Part shown: one piece after another, positions 44,589-57,686 of the stretch
Layout: every line of letters starts with the position of its first letter
How positions within the stretch are numbered: the stretch's first letter is position 1
Assembly (NCBI GenBank): GCA_007026445.1
Contig: VDMD01000015.1
Span: forward strand, 597,553-661,552
DNA length: 64,000 nucleotides
Direction: 5' to 3'
Origin: Schizophyllum amplum
Lineage: Eukaryota; Basidiomycota; Agaricomycetes; Agaricales; Schizophyllaceae
Program-made: the position numbers and the translations under genes
The notes under the pieces: model-generated
What the model saw: the letters and a program-made list of their open reading frames with translations, nothing else
Told to the model about the DNA's origin: nothing
Databases searched by the model: none

Positions 44589-45913
44589 AGCCACCTAGCC
44601 TGGTAAGAAAAGTCTGCTCTTGCTAGCGCTCATACCACAACAATGCATCTATACTATCACGATACCTTGCGCAGGACACTTTCAGCCCCATCTGGTCTCC
44701 GTCATGCCAATCCGATACCATACATCTCAGTCTTTATTTACCCATATTTTTGCTATTCTTCCTGGGCTGGTTCCTTGCTGTACTGTGCTGTGTCGGTTCG
44801 GCGTTGATACACGGTGGACTTTCTGATCTTTGCACTGGTGCGCTGGCTACATAACCATGTTGGCCCTGTATCGTTACTTGTCCAAAGTTGAGATTAAGTC
44901 AAGCCCAAGGTACGTAGGTATCGTCCCGTCTTCTCAGTGTGCCCGTCCGACGTGCTACGGCACGACCAGGGCACGACAGATCTCTGTTGCCCGTGATGAA
45001 TTCAGCAGTACAATAAGTACAGTGACAAGCACCATTAGTCCTTGAGTATGACACAGTACCTGGAAGTGGAGGAATGGCCGCTCTCACACGTCTCTCACTG
45101 ACCGGGCTGACATCTCGAGGACATGTGCGGACGCATGTAAGCCTGAGCCGAAAGCGCCTTCCGCTTCGCACAAATATTTGTCGCCTACTTCAATTGGGTA
45201 TCATCTTCAGCTGCTGCTATCCTTCGAGCTTCAAGCTTCAAGCTTAGCTTCAACCACTGAAAAGACTGCCAGATCGGCGGCGACAATGGTTACAGGTTGC
45301 AGATCCCCGCTGCGGCGGGCCGTGTTTGCAGCGGTTTGCACAAGGTTGGGCGCTCCGGCAGATTGCGGCCGCACAGCCGATTGCCCAAAATGGAACCCTT
45401 TGTTACCAATGCCATCACTCCACCTCCCTCGAGGCTCCGATACAACCTCCCAAACTTCCACATTTCCGACGTCAAGTGTCGCCATCCTCAGCTCTACGTA
45501 TCTCAGCACGTAATTGATTTTTGTCGCAACTACTCGATCTTTCAAACCAAGCTGCTCTCAGCACGAGACGTCGCTTCTCGAATATATCTGACCCTTGCCC
45601 TCGATGCTGGGCGCGGAATCTGCTCCAGCGCTCCGTCCTGTCGCACCAAATTCCCCGCGCACCCCAAACGCTACTCGGTTGAATAAACCTGATACACCGG
45701 AAGTGGCACTGTCGTGAAAGCGCATCAGTGGCTCTTTGAAATGAAACGGTATGATGCATACGGCGTTGGGGGTCGTCAAGCCCCAGTGCCCACCCTGCGC
45801 CCGCTGCCCGCGGCATAAGATCACAAGGCATAGGTACCAGTCTCATCCTTTCCTCTTACCATCTCTACGCGAAAGGTCGACGCGCCCCGCGAACGCGACG
45901 CGCGCTAGCCAAC
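44589..45913. other. Intergenic region, 1.3 kb
   Basis: The longest gene-poor stretch in the right half. It includes a short AAGCTTCAAGCTTCAAGCTT run near 45230. Overlapping frames at 45178-45846 occur on both strands in near-equal length, a sign of non-coding G/C-rich DNA. No RNA gene recognised. Confidence 0.4.
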
Positions 45914-48900
45914 ATGCCCGCCCTTTCCTCCTTCGTCGTCTACAGGAAGCTCTTCTTCTCCAAGGGGAAGAATGCCCGAGTGACGGCGCAGCAGGAGGCT
46001 GAGGCCGAAGCGCAGCCGCCCAGTGCGACCTCTAGCTTTTCTGCTTCTGGCTCTTTGCCTACTCCTTTACATTCTCCACCTGCTATCGTCTTTGACATCT
46101 CTCCCGAACATTTCGGGCAATCACCATTCACTCGCGAACGCGCCGAAGGCCCCATACCGTGGCTCAGCTACAACGAGGTGCCCAACTCAGAAGAAGATGG
46201 CGCCTTCGAGGATGTACGTAGTTGAAATCTTGTTCCACACAATCCCCTCACACGCCAGCAGGACTCGTCCATCGCATATCTGCGCGATACAGGCAGCAGC
46301 ATGATCCATTCTGTACGTCGCGCCACAGAGGAACAAACGCTGGCGATAAGCTGATCTCAATACAGGACGAGACATCGCACAACGGACGGCCGCGCCTGAC
46401 GGTCGGCATCCCCCCGGACCCAGTCATTTCCGTGCCGCAAGAACAGCTAGCCAATCCCCCGCCTCGTCCACCACGCAAGCGTCCCGTCATCCCGCCTATC
46501 CAGATTCCGAACCTTGTACCCACCAAGCCGCTGGACTTGCGCGACAAGGGGACGCCGAAGCCCACACAGACCGCGTTCACGCCGGGTGATGCACAAGAAC
46601 AGCAGGCGACGGAAGAAGAGCTTCGCTATTATCTGGATGGACAAGCGGTCTTGGGCGTCAACGCGGACGTCGCTTTCTCCTTTTCTCCCATTCCCGAAGA
46701 GCAATCGGGCGAAGAAGAAGAAGTCGACGTCTTGGAAGGCTTACATTTCAACTCGTTAAGTCCCGAGGAAACGGTGCCAGGTCTGTTGATGAACGCGCTT
46801 CTGAAGAATCGTGACGTTGACAAGACTCTGCAGACTTTGCTGCAATCAAGACGAGCAGACGGCAATCAAGATCACGCAAGACTGCTAGTCGCACGGCATC
46901 ACTACGAAGCCTGCATGTCCGACCCAAATCTGTGCTTGTAAGCAAGGAGTCCCCTTGCCCGCGCCACAATGACTGACTCGCGATGGCAGCTGGAGGATGG
47001 TACTGTCAGGACGTTCTCCAGCGAGGACGCGCATATGGCTCGCCTCATCATGACCAGCGTTCTCGACAGCTCGCAGTTGTCACCTTCCATATACAGCTTT
47101 GGCAACAGCGATATATCTCCTGCCTCGTCCTCGCAGCACAGCGCCACCAGCACGAACAGCCGGCCCTTTTGGATGCAAGACGGTGCCCCGCCTGTGCCAC
47201 CGATGCCTTCCTGGTTTACGCCCACGGACGGTCGCACACCAGACACGCAGGCCGAGCGCAACCTCGACGAGGCTGCACCACGGACGTCGACGTCTACGGA
47301 GACTGGCATGAGGCCGCCTGCCCCCGCCTCGCTGCCCACACCCCCAGATACCATTCAGATCAAGGTGAACAGCAGAGACCCCCTGAGATACCCGCGAGCG
47401 CCATTTCAGCGACGAGTTCAGACGGTCATACTCGCATCATAAACGACTTTCCTCGCGTTCCACCCCTCTTCATGGCGGGCACCCTTAACGGGTATCTGTC
47501 TACAATGGACTCTCCAATGACGGCCAAGCCCGAGTCTGCAACGCTGCCGATACATCCGACGACACCGTGGTCGCATGGTCGTTTGGCACCTACCACCCCG
47601 GTTCAGACGAGGTCGGCAACCCTCCCTTACGCACCGACACACGCGAGGAACAAGTCGGGCACCGTGGTCCCGCTGCCCCGCCCACCGACGCAGAGGCCGC
47701 CGCCGCCTGACTTCGCAGTAACTGCCGTACCCCTGGAGCTGGGCGACGACAATCGTGCCACGACACCCGATATAAGGCGTACCGACTCATTGCGACAGCG
47801 GTCTGATGGGGTGGTTCCCCTTCCACCATTGCCGCCGCAGGCATCCGGCACATTGTCCGCTTCCTCTCGCTCCTCGTCCGAATCATCGTCGTCGGATACC
47901 TCTTCTTCCAGGTCATCTGGTTCCTCGATCGCTTCCTCCGCTCCGACTAGTGATTTCGAGGTCCCTAACCTCCCAACACCGCCCCATACTGCGCCTTCCG
48001 GCACCACTTCCTTCTGCTCAGGGGAGATGCCTCTTCCGAACGACGCGGCAGCCTTCACGACATCGACGAGGAGGGCGAGCAGGATAGCGGTAGCATCAAG
48101 TCACTGCAGCACCGTCTATCGATGTCGGACAAGCTAGGCGGCCCGCGGCCGCGTGGACCAGGGGGACCGCGGCTGCCAGGGACGCCGCGTCTAGGGTCGA
48201 TGTCAGGATTGCCTTCTGTTACATCCTCACCATCGTTGAGGGGAAAGCGGATGGGGCCCAGAGAACCTGTATCAAGGAGAAGCAGCGTCAGCTCGCTAGC
48301 ACCTGTCTTTGGGCGCACAAAAGGGAACTCGAACGCAGAGCGGCCACCGCTTCCTCCCTTGCCCTCGGAACTCGCTGACGGCAACACTAGCGACGGCAGG
48401 CGGTCTTCTTTGGATTCTACAACGACCGAAGGGGACTCGGAATCTATTGCAACTCAGGATAATAGGTCGAGCACGTCGAGTTTCCCTGTGGTCGAGGAAG
48501 AGGATGAGAAGCAGGCGAAGGCAGAGTCGCGCGACGAGACCGCTATTTCCGAAGACTCATCATCGACTTCAAGACCTTCTGCAGTCGACGTGCCCTTCGA
48601 CGTGGACGACGCGCAAGAGGCCGAGTTTCACCCATCCTATCTCGGCAAGGCCTCCGACGGCTCTACGCCTCTCCTCCAGAAGCTCATGAGTGAGCTGATG
48701 GACGGGGACATCGTCGACGACGACCACGCCGACGACGAGGCCACAGACGGGAAGGGCACGCCGTCTCGTCGGTCATCCTTGCGCAAGCGTGTCTCCCAGC
48801 GTCACAGCAACCCACGGCCCATCGTCGTTCATGGGAAGTCGCACCGCAACGCCGTCATCCGCCAGGGCGTCCAGCGTCACCCGTCCCATAGGCGCGAGGC

Positions 48901-49462
48901 GCTCGCCCGCTCGCGCTCTGCCAACCTGCGACGGCACGCCTCTTCTGCGCCCCGTGACCACGATCCTAAGTTCGAGGCCGGTGCTGTCGCCTGGCAACCA
49001 TACACCTACGACGACGTCGTAGAGACATTGTCTTCGGCAGAGTTGCAAGCCATCGTTTCCCATGCTATCCGCAAGTCGGGAAGCACGGAGAGTATTCGAC
49101 TGCTTCCATTGGACGCCCTGGGCAAGGTCGCAGAGGAGCAGGCTCGGCTGGAGGAGCGGCGCCAGGATATCAAGGGGCAGTATGCGCTGCTCGCGAGGGA
49201 GCGCGGCAAGCTGCTAGACGATCGGGAACGCATACAGAAGGAGGTGGAGGTGGTACTGGACGAGATCCGGGGTGTATCGCTGGCGCTGGATGCGCTCGCG
49301 GAGGAGCTGCATAGTGTGGATGATCAGATCTCGCAGTTGGCGGAGCTGAGGAGTGCGCATTCGGCGAGCGCGCTGTCGCTGGCACTGCGCAAGCTGCATA
49401 GCAGTCTGAGCAGGCAGCAGACGGAGAACCTGAAGCTGAGGCGTGAGATGAAGCAGACTTAG
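45914..49462 (+). CDS. Large low-complexity protein with C-terminal coiled coil (unknown)
   Basis: From MPALSSFVVYRKLFFSKGKN at 45914. Recognisable elements: a Pro-rich segment (NPPPRPPRKRPVIPPIQIP), LSPEETVPGLLMNALLKNRD, a Ser-rich region, repeated PLPPLPP motifs, DEATDGKGTPSRRSSLRKR, then YTYDDVVETLSSAELQAIV and a C-terminal coiled coil of about 120 residues (EEQARLEERRQDIKGQY to TENLKLRREMKQT). Pro motifs suggest SH3 or WW partners (inference). The frame is broken by one base at a CCCCC run near 47376 and again near 48056; the join at about 46940-46988 is also one base off. I do not recognise a named family. Confidence 0.65.
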
Positions 49463-49602
49463 GCAGGAATGGCTCTTGAGTCCATTTTATTTATCAGTTA
49501 TTTATCATCTCACGACGCTCTTTGCACTATGCACTGTTTGTTCGTCAGATTCATACGTATGCGGAGGCGCGTTAGTCGCGAACCTCTTACCTGCAACTGT
49601 CG

Positions 49603-50668
49603 CTACCGTAATCGCATCTTGTATAACTCGATTCCATCCCAGTCGTCCTTCGCCCATTTCACCCCGCCCTTCTCAAGGGCCCGCACCAGTTTACGCTGCG
49701 GCACCTTCTCCACTGAGAACTTCCAGACGTCTTTGGCGTCACCAAGGAGCTTGTCCGCGACGGCTGGGTCGCGACGTTCAAGGCAGAGAAGTACGGTAGG
49801 TTTGCATGCTTTAGATACCGTGCAGACGCCGTAAAGGGTGCGCAGGAGAGGCTCTATGAGCTCTGGAGAATACACTGTGTCTCCCGTGCAGATTAAATCG
49901 AAGGGAGGCGTGATTAGAGGGGTCGATGAAGATTCGGATGAAGTTCGAAACGGTGATGCCACGGCAGACGCATTGTTCCAATCCCAACTCTCGGGCGCTA
50001 CACTCCAGTCCAGTTCAGAGACCTGTATGTGCGGGTAGCGACCGATATTTCGCGCTGCGTTGGGAGCCAGTACGGCGTTGACAACATCTTTTGTGTCCGT
50101 CGCAAGCACCTGCCACCCTAGCGTGGCCGCCGCGAGCCTGGATTCGAGTCAGATGCCCCTCATTTTCTGGTTTGGGGATGCGCACGCAGTGAGCCCGATG
50201 CCGCTTCCCAGCTCGCAGAGTCTATTCTCGCGATTTGCTTTTGGTGGATGATATTCTGCAAGATAGTACGACATGACTTGGCCCGACAGCCAGAGCGCGG
50301 TCCCATTGACGATGCCATCGTCAAGTTGAGTAAGCTCTAGTGAGGCGTCGAAGAATTGGCAGCGCAGATACTTGTGATCTTTCGTGAGATGAGCGGGGAG
50401 CATGATGGGAGATGGAGACAGAAAACTCACTCGGCACCCGCCATGGGCCATGTGAGCGCTGACAATGTTGAACTTCCTGGACAGTGGACGGCCCTTTTTG
50501 GGTGCCAACGACACTTGACAATTGACCGTTGAGGACGTGAGGCCCGAGGATCGGCGGGAGTCTGACTGTAGCAGTTAATTCAATGCGCCTGGTATACCGA
50601 ACCCATGTATAACCACCAAACAGCTGAACAATGGTGCACTGCAAACGTATCGCGACAACAGAAGACAT
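49603..50668 (-). CDS. METTL21/EFM-type lysine methyltransferase
   Basis: Seven-beta-strand methyltransferase (Methyltransf_16) that uses S-adenosylmethionine to methylate lysines, usually on translation factors or chaperones. Visible: FFDASLELTQLDDGIVNGTALWLSGQ, SAM-binding LCELGSGIGLTA, then LATDTKDVVNAVLAPNAARN, ELDW, and the family motif FDLICTGDTVYSPELIEPLL, ending ALEKGGVKW and DDWDGIELYKMRLR at 49603. The C-terminal exon is certain; the 5' exons upstream of about 50390 are not, so the start near 50668 is a guess. Convergent with the coiled-coil gene, 140 bases apart. Confidence 0.8.
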
Positions 50669-51136
50669 GATGAAAGTAACATGATAATACAGGAACGCTC
50701 TACCTATATACTACTCGCCAGGGTAACGCAGTAGATGGGGAATACTGTTACTTTACGGGTAAATGAGGGCGGCAGCTGCAGCGGCCACTCGGGTGCAAGA
50801 CACAGGAACGAGCGTGGGGTGAAGCAGGCGCAGGACAAGTAAAGGAAACGTGGGATGGGCGGATAAGCGCAACATACGTGGTATCATAACAAACACGAAG
50901 TGTCGTGACGACGTGAGGGAATTACGGTCCTGAGAACGGAAAGGGATATGTATGCAATGAATAATATATAGCCATACGGTAGACGCCGCATTGAGCGACG
51001 GGGGCGGCGGAAGATCAGTGCGAGGTAGTGGCAGCAATACGGGCGGGCGGGGGCGCGAATGAGGAAAACATGCCAGGGCGAGCACGGGCGGGCAACAAGG
51101 AGCACGGGGAGAATCCAGATTAAGCAGTCTGTGTCA
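50669..51136. other. Intergenic region between methyltransferase and RhoGEF genes
   Basis: About 470 bases between same-strand genes: promoter of the methyltransferase and 3' end of the RhoGEF. Long frames here are unsupported. Confidence 0.4.
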
Positions 51137-54100
51137 TCAAACATTTTTCAGAGTCGGGTCATTCCTCACAATCTGGCGATAGAGGCCTACCCCAGAGTCC
51201 TCCGACGGTGCCGGCGATTGCATCGCCTTGGCCGCCGGCCTCGCCGCGGTGGCAGGCGTGCTCGTCTGCGACACGTTGCGTGGTCGTCGTGCGTTCGTAG
51301 GCGGGGTCGACAGTGGCGACGTCGGGCTGTTCCACGCAGGCCGCGCCGCGATGGTCGCCTTCGATCCATGACCTTCCTCCGACTGTTGTGCGCGACGCGA
51401 AGTCGGCGTCGTCGTTGTCCTGCGGCTTCCCGGCCGTAGCGGCTGTTGGGTGCTGTCGCCGGAAACCAGCCGTGTCCCGAATTTGGCATTGGCGGACGAT
51501 TCGCGACCATAGGAAACGCCTCCGGGAACACCTCCGCGACGCGGGACAGTGACGCGCCCCATCTTGTTGATGGGCTTCTGGACGGTGATCTTGTCCGCAC
51601 CCCAGTAGGAGAAGCTCATCTTGCTTTTCCTGTCCGAGTCGTCCGACTCCATGCCCGGGTCATCCTCGTTGGTAGGCGTCGGGCTCAACATGTTCGAGTT
51701 GTGCTTCTGCGCCTTCGAGCGTGCAACACTGTACAGAGGTGAGTACATGCAACACACAAAGATGAAGCGTAGCTCACTCGTCCATGGAGACGACCCCCTC
51801 TCGAGGTTGCATAACCTCCCCGATATCCCATGTCTCGATCTGTATTTTATTGAGTTTAAGGGCTCTTCCGGGCGATAACTGCGCACCTTGAGAAACTTGT
51901 ACAAATTACGAGGTCGTGTGGTCGAATTCCTCCGTCCCGTGGTTGCATACTTGGCCTTCCCTTGGAACTCTGGTAATGAGTTTGTTCGCGAGGCGGTGTG
52001 CGCGACAAGTGGCAGTGACGTCGTGCCCGTGCGCTGGCATTGGAGAACCACATCGTTGAACACCACAAACCACAGGTCCTTCTTCCCACCGATACCCCCG
52101 AGTTCGGATTGAGAACGTCGCTTAGCCGTTTGAACGACGACTTTCCTCGCACGTTCTTCCCATTGATCATGGTAGGCGGCGGTGTCGGAGAGCCATATCC
52201 CCCAGGGCCGATGCTGCCTAGCGTGGGTGCACACTGCCGCTCCTCGACCAATATACGCGATGGCTTCGGCTGCGCGAGCTGCCGCACCTTCTCCAATCCT
52301 TCGATACGCGCAAAGACGTCGCGTGTCTTGTCGCGCTCCTCCTTCTGTATCTTCTCATCCTCGATGCTGCGCACGATCTGCTCGACCTCCGCGACCATCT
52401 GCAACGTACTTTCGTACTCGAATGTACTCGGGTCGGTGTGGAAAAGTAGGTTCTGGAAGAGGAGCGGGTATTTGAGCAGCCGCTGGAATGGCTTGGAGAG
52501 TGTGATCGCGAGTCCAGTCTCGCCTTTGTCCGTGGCGATCTCTTCGAGCTTCTGGAAGGCTTTGCAGACCTTTTGCCATTCGTGCGCGTCCTGTTTCTTC
52601 GGCTTCTTGGTGTTGTTGACGTTCGAGAGCGCGTCGTCAACCTGCTCCAGTGCGCGCTCGAGATGCAGCACATATCTGGCGTAGCCTTGGAAGATGTCGG
52701 ACTGCAGGAGTGTTAGCTAATGAGGAAGGACCCGCGACCTGGCACTCACGTTGGACACGAATACGTCGGCTAGCGACCGCACGAGCGGGTACTGGTCTTC
52801 GTACCTCTTCTTGAGAGCCTCGCAGAGCCGCTTATGTCCGTCTAGGACACCGCCGTCGATAACCTCGAGACATACCCGCAGGTCTTCTGGAAGCTGATGC
52901 GGCGCTATGGAATCGCCAAGCACGTTTGCCTGACCCTCTGACCCTTGACTCTTCTTCAGCTTGCGCAGCACCCAGAACGCGCCGGTGCGGGGGATGAGAC
53001 CTTTCGTTCGGTGCCCTGGCTGAAGTTGCGCTCGCGCTCCATGATGACAGATTGCCGCCCGAGAGAGTGAGTGGATGCGCTGGGATTATTCCGCGGTGGT
53101 GGTGGCAACGAGTGATGTGATCTTGAAGGGAAGGGTACTGCGGTGCCGCCCTTGCCGCCTGCGTTCTTCGTCACGGTGGCACGGTAGGGTGATCGCGGAT
53201 GATTGAGACGCGCAGCTTGGCTCATAGCGCCGCCAGGCCGTCGATAACTCCTACCTAGCTGGTCGTCGTGCTCGTCTTCCTCGTCTGTGTCGAGCGTGTC
53301 GGCGTCCACGTGTTGTGTGGGGGGCGTGACGGATGGAGGCGTGGGGGACATGAAGCGTGCGGCTATGGGAGGAAGATGATCGTTGGAAGAAGATAAAGGG
53401 GACTCCGAGCGAAGGTAGTCGTAGTCCAGATTAGGTGTAGAGGAGACAGGAGTGGCTGAGGCAGAGAAGGGATGGAGGAGAGGATCGATGAATGTTTCCT
53501 TCATCTTTATTAGTTCTTGGACGTATCTGCGGAGAGTCAGAGGAGCAAACGTACAGTAATTGATACTCACCTCTCCTCGCTGGATATGATCTCGAATAGC
53601 ACCTCCTGTCGCGTCCGCTCGCGAGAGCCGAGGTTGGAAACGAGGTCGTCTTCGGTGACTTCGCTCCAGGACTGGGCAGAGAGTATGCGACTGCTGCCGT
53701 CGGAAGGCGCGGTCGAGACAGGTGTGCCCGAGCGGAGGGACGCGGCAGAGCCCTGCATGGAGGGGGATGTTGTGCGCACCGATGCCTTGGCGCTAGCCTT
53801 GGTAGAGCCGACATCGGTTCTGGAGGACGACGCGCCGGTGGAGGCGCGCGGTTTCTCGCCGTGGGCGGCCTGAAAGCGTGAGACAGTCGTCTTCGCTGGC
53901 AGTGGCGAAGACGCTGTGAGGGTGGGGGTAGTGGGCTCAGATGGGACGCGGTCCAGACCAGCGGGCGTTGGGGGAGGCGAGATGAAGGCGACCTTCTTGT
54001 GCACGTCGCTGCTGGCGATGCTCCCGTTCAGCGTCTTGCGCGAGCTGCGGCCTGTGGACTCTTGCTCGTGGCGCGGCAGGCCTGCGGGGAGGTCGGGGAC

Positions 54101-54374
54101 GGTGTCCTCGCTGCCTTCGGGCGGCGTCGGTGTCGGTGTCGGGGACGGCGAGGGATCGTTGCGCGGCCTCTGCGCCGGCGCAAGCTGGTCCGCAATCTCC
54201 TCAGGGACGACCTCGGGCAGCGGCTTGAAGGACGTGTAGCTCGTCGGCGTCGCCGTCTGGCGTTGCGGCTCTTCCGGTGGCCATGGGCGCAGCGGCGGTA
54301 GCTTCTCCCTCGGCGCACCACTGTCTCTCTCCTTGCCGCTGTTGCCAAAGTGACGAGAGAAAAAGGCCTTCATC
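51137..54374 (-). CDS. Dbl-homology Rho guanine nucleotide exchange factor
   Basis: Activator of Rho-family GTPases. From MKAFFSRHFGNSGKERDSG at 54374: about 270 low-complexity residues with a polyproline-like stretch and phosphorylatable Ser, then the start of the DH domain (EVLFEIISSEERYVQELIKM, cut by an intron), a variable insert, RTGAFWVLRKLKK, ADVFVSNSDIFQGYARYVLHLE, and the conserved third helix LAITLSKPFQRLLKYPLLFQ. A PH-like segment KKDLWFVVFNDVVLQCQ follows, then a Ser/Arg-rich tail ending RNDPTLKNV. One-base shifts occur near 52998 (before RTGAFW) and near 52100 (before KKDLWF). DH helix order is clear; the GTPase partner is not. Confidence 0.85.
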
Positions 54375-54707
54375 GCAGCGGGGCGACGGCGGCGACGACG
54401 AACGGGAAACGAGCCTCGCGGTGTGCAGTCAAACTTTCCCACTGCCCGCGCGCCTCATGGCACCCATCAATTCTGAGCCGTTTCGGCTCGCTCAATTGTT
54501 TCTCATCCAATTGCAGGCAGGACAATCGTGGGGACATGGGGTTGATACTGCAGGCGTAGATTCATTATTTGCAGACGCTGCAGCGTCGCGTACACGACCA
54601 ATCCGCAGTTCGCAGCAAGTCACAGGGAGTTCAAACAATCTATACTTGCCCCAAATCGTAACCATAAGTACTAGGATGTGCTAGGTATCCGAGGCGCGTC
54701 ATCAACT
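54375..54707. other. Intergenic region upstream of RhoGEF and downstream of asparagine synthetase
   Basis: About 330 bases, promoter of the RhoGEF gene. No other feature recognised. Confidence 0.4.
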
Positions 54708-56861
54708 TCACTCCTCCGCCTCAACACCGTACGCGGAGTTGTGTATGCTCACACTGCGCCCACTCGGATCAGGCGCGCAGCCCCAGTCGCCGCGCGGTAT
54801 CCACCGAACAGCGGTACTTGCCGCCGCCTCCGTAGGGAATAGCCCGTCGAAGATCTCCCGGATGAAGTACGCCTCCTTCGTATCCGGCACATCCGTTGTC
54901 CAGCGCTCTTCGCGCTTCGCAAACGCGTCGTCGGGCACGATAGCTGCGGCGTGGTCTTTGATGCTACGAGGATGTTAGCCGACGTAGGAAGGGGAGGGCT
55001 AAGTTTCGACTTACCCGTCGATCCACGAGTAGCCGACACCGTCAGAGAATTGCTCCTTCTGGCGCCAGAGGATAGATTTCGGAAGGTATGGCTTGCCGTC
55101 GGGTGCGCAGTCGAATGCTTTCCGGATGATGTACTGCAAGCTAGTCAGCAACAGCGAGGGCTAAGTCAAGTGCGCACGTTTACCTTCTCCATTTTGGGGC
55201 AGCCATCCTCGTCGAATTCCTGTTGTGAGCCTTTGCTGAACAGCTTCTCTTTCGGATCGATGTTCATGGCGGTCTCAAGGAAGGACTTGTCGAGGAAAGG
55301 TACGCGTGCTTCCAAGCCCCATGCCATTGTTGACCTGAGTAGTGAATCAGCCACAAGTTCAGCGACAAATGAGTGAAGACATACTTGTTAGCGCGCAGGC
55401 AGTCGGAGGTATGCAAGTTTTTCACGCGACGGACGCATTCCTGGTGGAACGAAGTGGCATCCGGAGCGGCGTGGAAGTACAAGTATCCTGAGAAATATGC
55501 ACTTTAGTATACGAGCGGACGAACCGGGATATGCACGCACCTCCGAAGACCTCATCACTGCCCTCGCCACTAAGCACCATCTTGACGCCCATAGCCTTGA
55601 TTTTCCGGCTGAGGAGGTACATGGGTGTGCTTGCACGAACAGTGGTAACGTCGTAGGTCTCCAGGTGGTGAATGACATCCGGGATGGCGTCGAGGCCCTC
55701 CTGCACGGTGAAAACGTATTCATGATGCCACTGTGCCGAGGTAGCTGGCGACTTTTCTTGCGGCCAACAGATCAGGCGAGTTCTCCAGACCGATGGAGAA
55801 CGAGTGTAGTCGTGGCCAAGACGCCAAAGATGCTGCAACTCGAGTTAGCAGTGCATGAGGGGCACAATGATGAAGATCCGTACCTTCTTCAGCGATCATC
55901 TGCGTGTTGGGTGTTGCGGGTCCACTTGCGATCTCCTTGAGCTTCCGCTGGCGCAGCTCATACTGGGCCTGAGAAAACCTTCTCCGTCTCACGTGCGGCA
56001 ATGGCGGCGATGAGACTGCTGTCCAGTCCACCGCTGAGCAGAACACCGTACGGAACCTCAGACATGAGACGCTTGCGCACGGCAGCTTCGAGGCCTTCGC
56101 GGAGCGCGGTTCAAGTCGACGGGGGTTGCGAGGTATGCGGCCGCCTTCCAAGTCCCCATCCCACCAGGTTGGGTTGAAGTAGCGTTCGGTGGACTGATCG
56201 CGGGAGTCATAGACGTGGCCGGGGGGGAAGGCGATGATTTTATCGCAGTCCTCGACGAGTGCTTTCAGCTCCGAGGCGAACCAGGTTACACCGGGAGTCT
56301 TTGAGTTCCACCCCTGATAGAGCGTGGTGATACCGATAGGATCGCGGGCGGCAATGATGCGCGAGGGGGTGACGGACTCGTCAAGCAGGATGAAGGAAAA
56401 CATGCCGTCAAGCATGCCGACCAATGCCTTGTCGTGCTTCTTGTACTGCTCTGCGTGTCAGCGCGAGAGGTGCAACGTTGCGGGCAGCAGACGTACCAAG
56501 GGCAGAATGACCTCGCAGTCAGAATGAGTCTTGAACTTGGCGTCCGGGAGATCCTTCTTCAACGCGACATGGTTGTAGATCTCACCGTTGACGGCGAGGA
56601 TGAGCTTTCCATCGTCGCTGACGAGGGGCTGCGCGCCAGTGTCTGCATGGCATAGATTAGTCAAGTGGGTTATAGAGAGACCCTGCAGCACGCACCGACA
56701 CCGACGATAGCCAGACGCTCGTGTACGAGGACACAGTCCTTGCCCACAAAACATCCCGACCAGTCAGGACCGCGGTGGCGCAGCTTCTTGGAGAGCGCGA
56801 TCATGCGCGCCCTGCACATAACAGGCTGTACAATGCCATGGGCTCCCAAGATGGCACACAT
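54708..56861 (-). CDS. ASN1: Asparagine synthetase (glutamine-hydrolysing)
   Basis: Makes asparagine from aspartate, ATP and glutamine. Starts MCAILGAHG at 56861 with Cys2, the glutaminase nucleophile; [28 protein letters not shown] and MLDGMFSF complete the N-terminal domain. The synthetase domain shows the ATP loop [11 protein letters not shown] (in a shifted frame), [58 protein letters not shown], and the end [15 protein letters not shown]. Four single-base changes break it: near 56123 and 56108 around [13 protein letters not shown], near 55980 after AARETEK, and near 55736 before HHEYVFT. Three lie within about 150 bases of the active-site region. Otherwise all core residues are kept. Sequencing error or a recent pseudogene are both possible. 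Confidence 0.9.
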
Positions 56862-57686
56862 GGTGGTGGTTGTGGAAGAGGAGGAGGATGCGGGAGTCAG
56901 GCGCGGATTGACTCGAGCTGATCTGCAGTCAAAGCGGGATAAAGATGACTCTATCTCCTTTCGGAAGAATAATGGACGGTTTCGGCCGAAGGCGGCTCAG
57001 CTCTGCAGAAAGTTCGGAGGAAGCGCGTCAACCATTGTTTTGCATAGAACCCATTCGCCAGTGCCCAGTGTGCCACATTGCGAGTCCGAGGAGCTGCACA
57101 AGGAGTTATACTTGGGGCAGTCTGAGCAGCCGTCACGACCGGGGAGAACTGACTGCGACTCCTGCTCTGGGCCCGTCAGTCCGACGTACATAGCAGAAGG
57201 AAGAGTCCGTGTACCTTCTCGCCAGAGTCAATGCCTCTCACGCCACTAGGGGAAGTATGTGTCTGCGCGCGCCGCGCGGTAGCTCGCAAATAGTCCGTAG
57301 GCTATGCTGGCCATGGCCGCGCTTCATGATGATTCATTTCTAGGCGCCAAGCGAGCAGATGGGTTGCAGTAAAGACTCCTTTAAATCGGACAGAGACGTA
57401 GACTCGTATCCAGTGTGCGCGAAGTGAAGTGGACGATAAAAGGTTGAGAAAAGGAACGCGTGCGAAGGGTCAGGTGATCGCAGACTCGCAATCACGTTGT
57501 GTCCGTTGCTCCTTTGGGCTGTGGCGCCTTCCCAAATTGGTGCTCCTTGTCTTGCCCGCCCATATAGCCGCCGTGCCTGTGCCATGGCCCATATACTTCT
57601 TCCTTCCCCTCTCGCGCTGGCGGGCTTCGTGTTGTTCTTCATTTCATTCCTTTTGATTTTTTCTCACCTTCATTCGGGCTTCCTGC
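56862..57686. other. Divergent promoter region of asparagine synthetase and HMG-box gene 2
   Basis: About 825 bases between divergent starts. Frames here are shadow-like; a CT-rich stretch (57590-57680) leads into the HMG gene. No RNA gene recognised. Confidence 0.4.

Noticed and set aside
54028..54348. Arg-rich open frames across the RhoGEF N-terminus
   Set aside because: They are antisense or alternative-frame shadows of the Pro/Ser-rich coding region of the RhoGEF gene.
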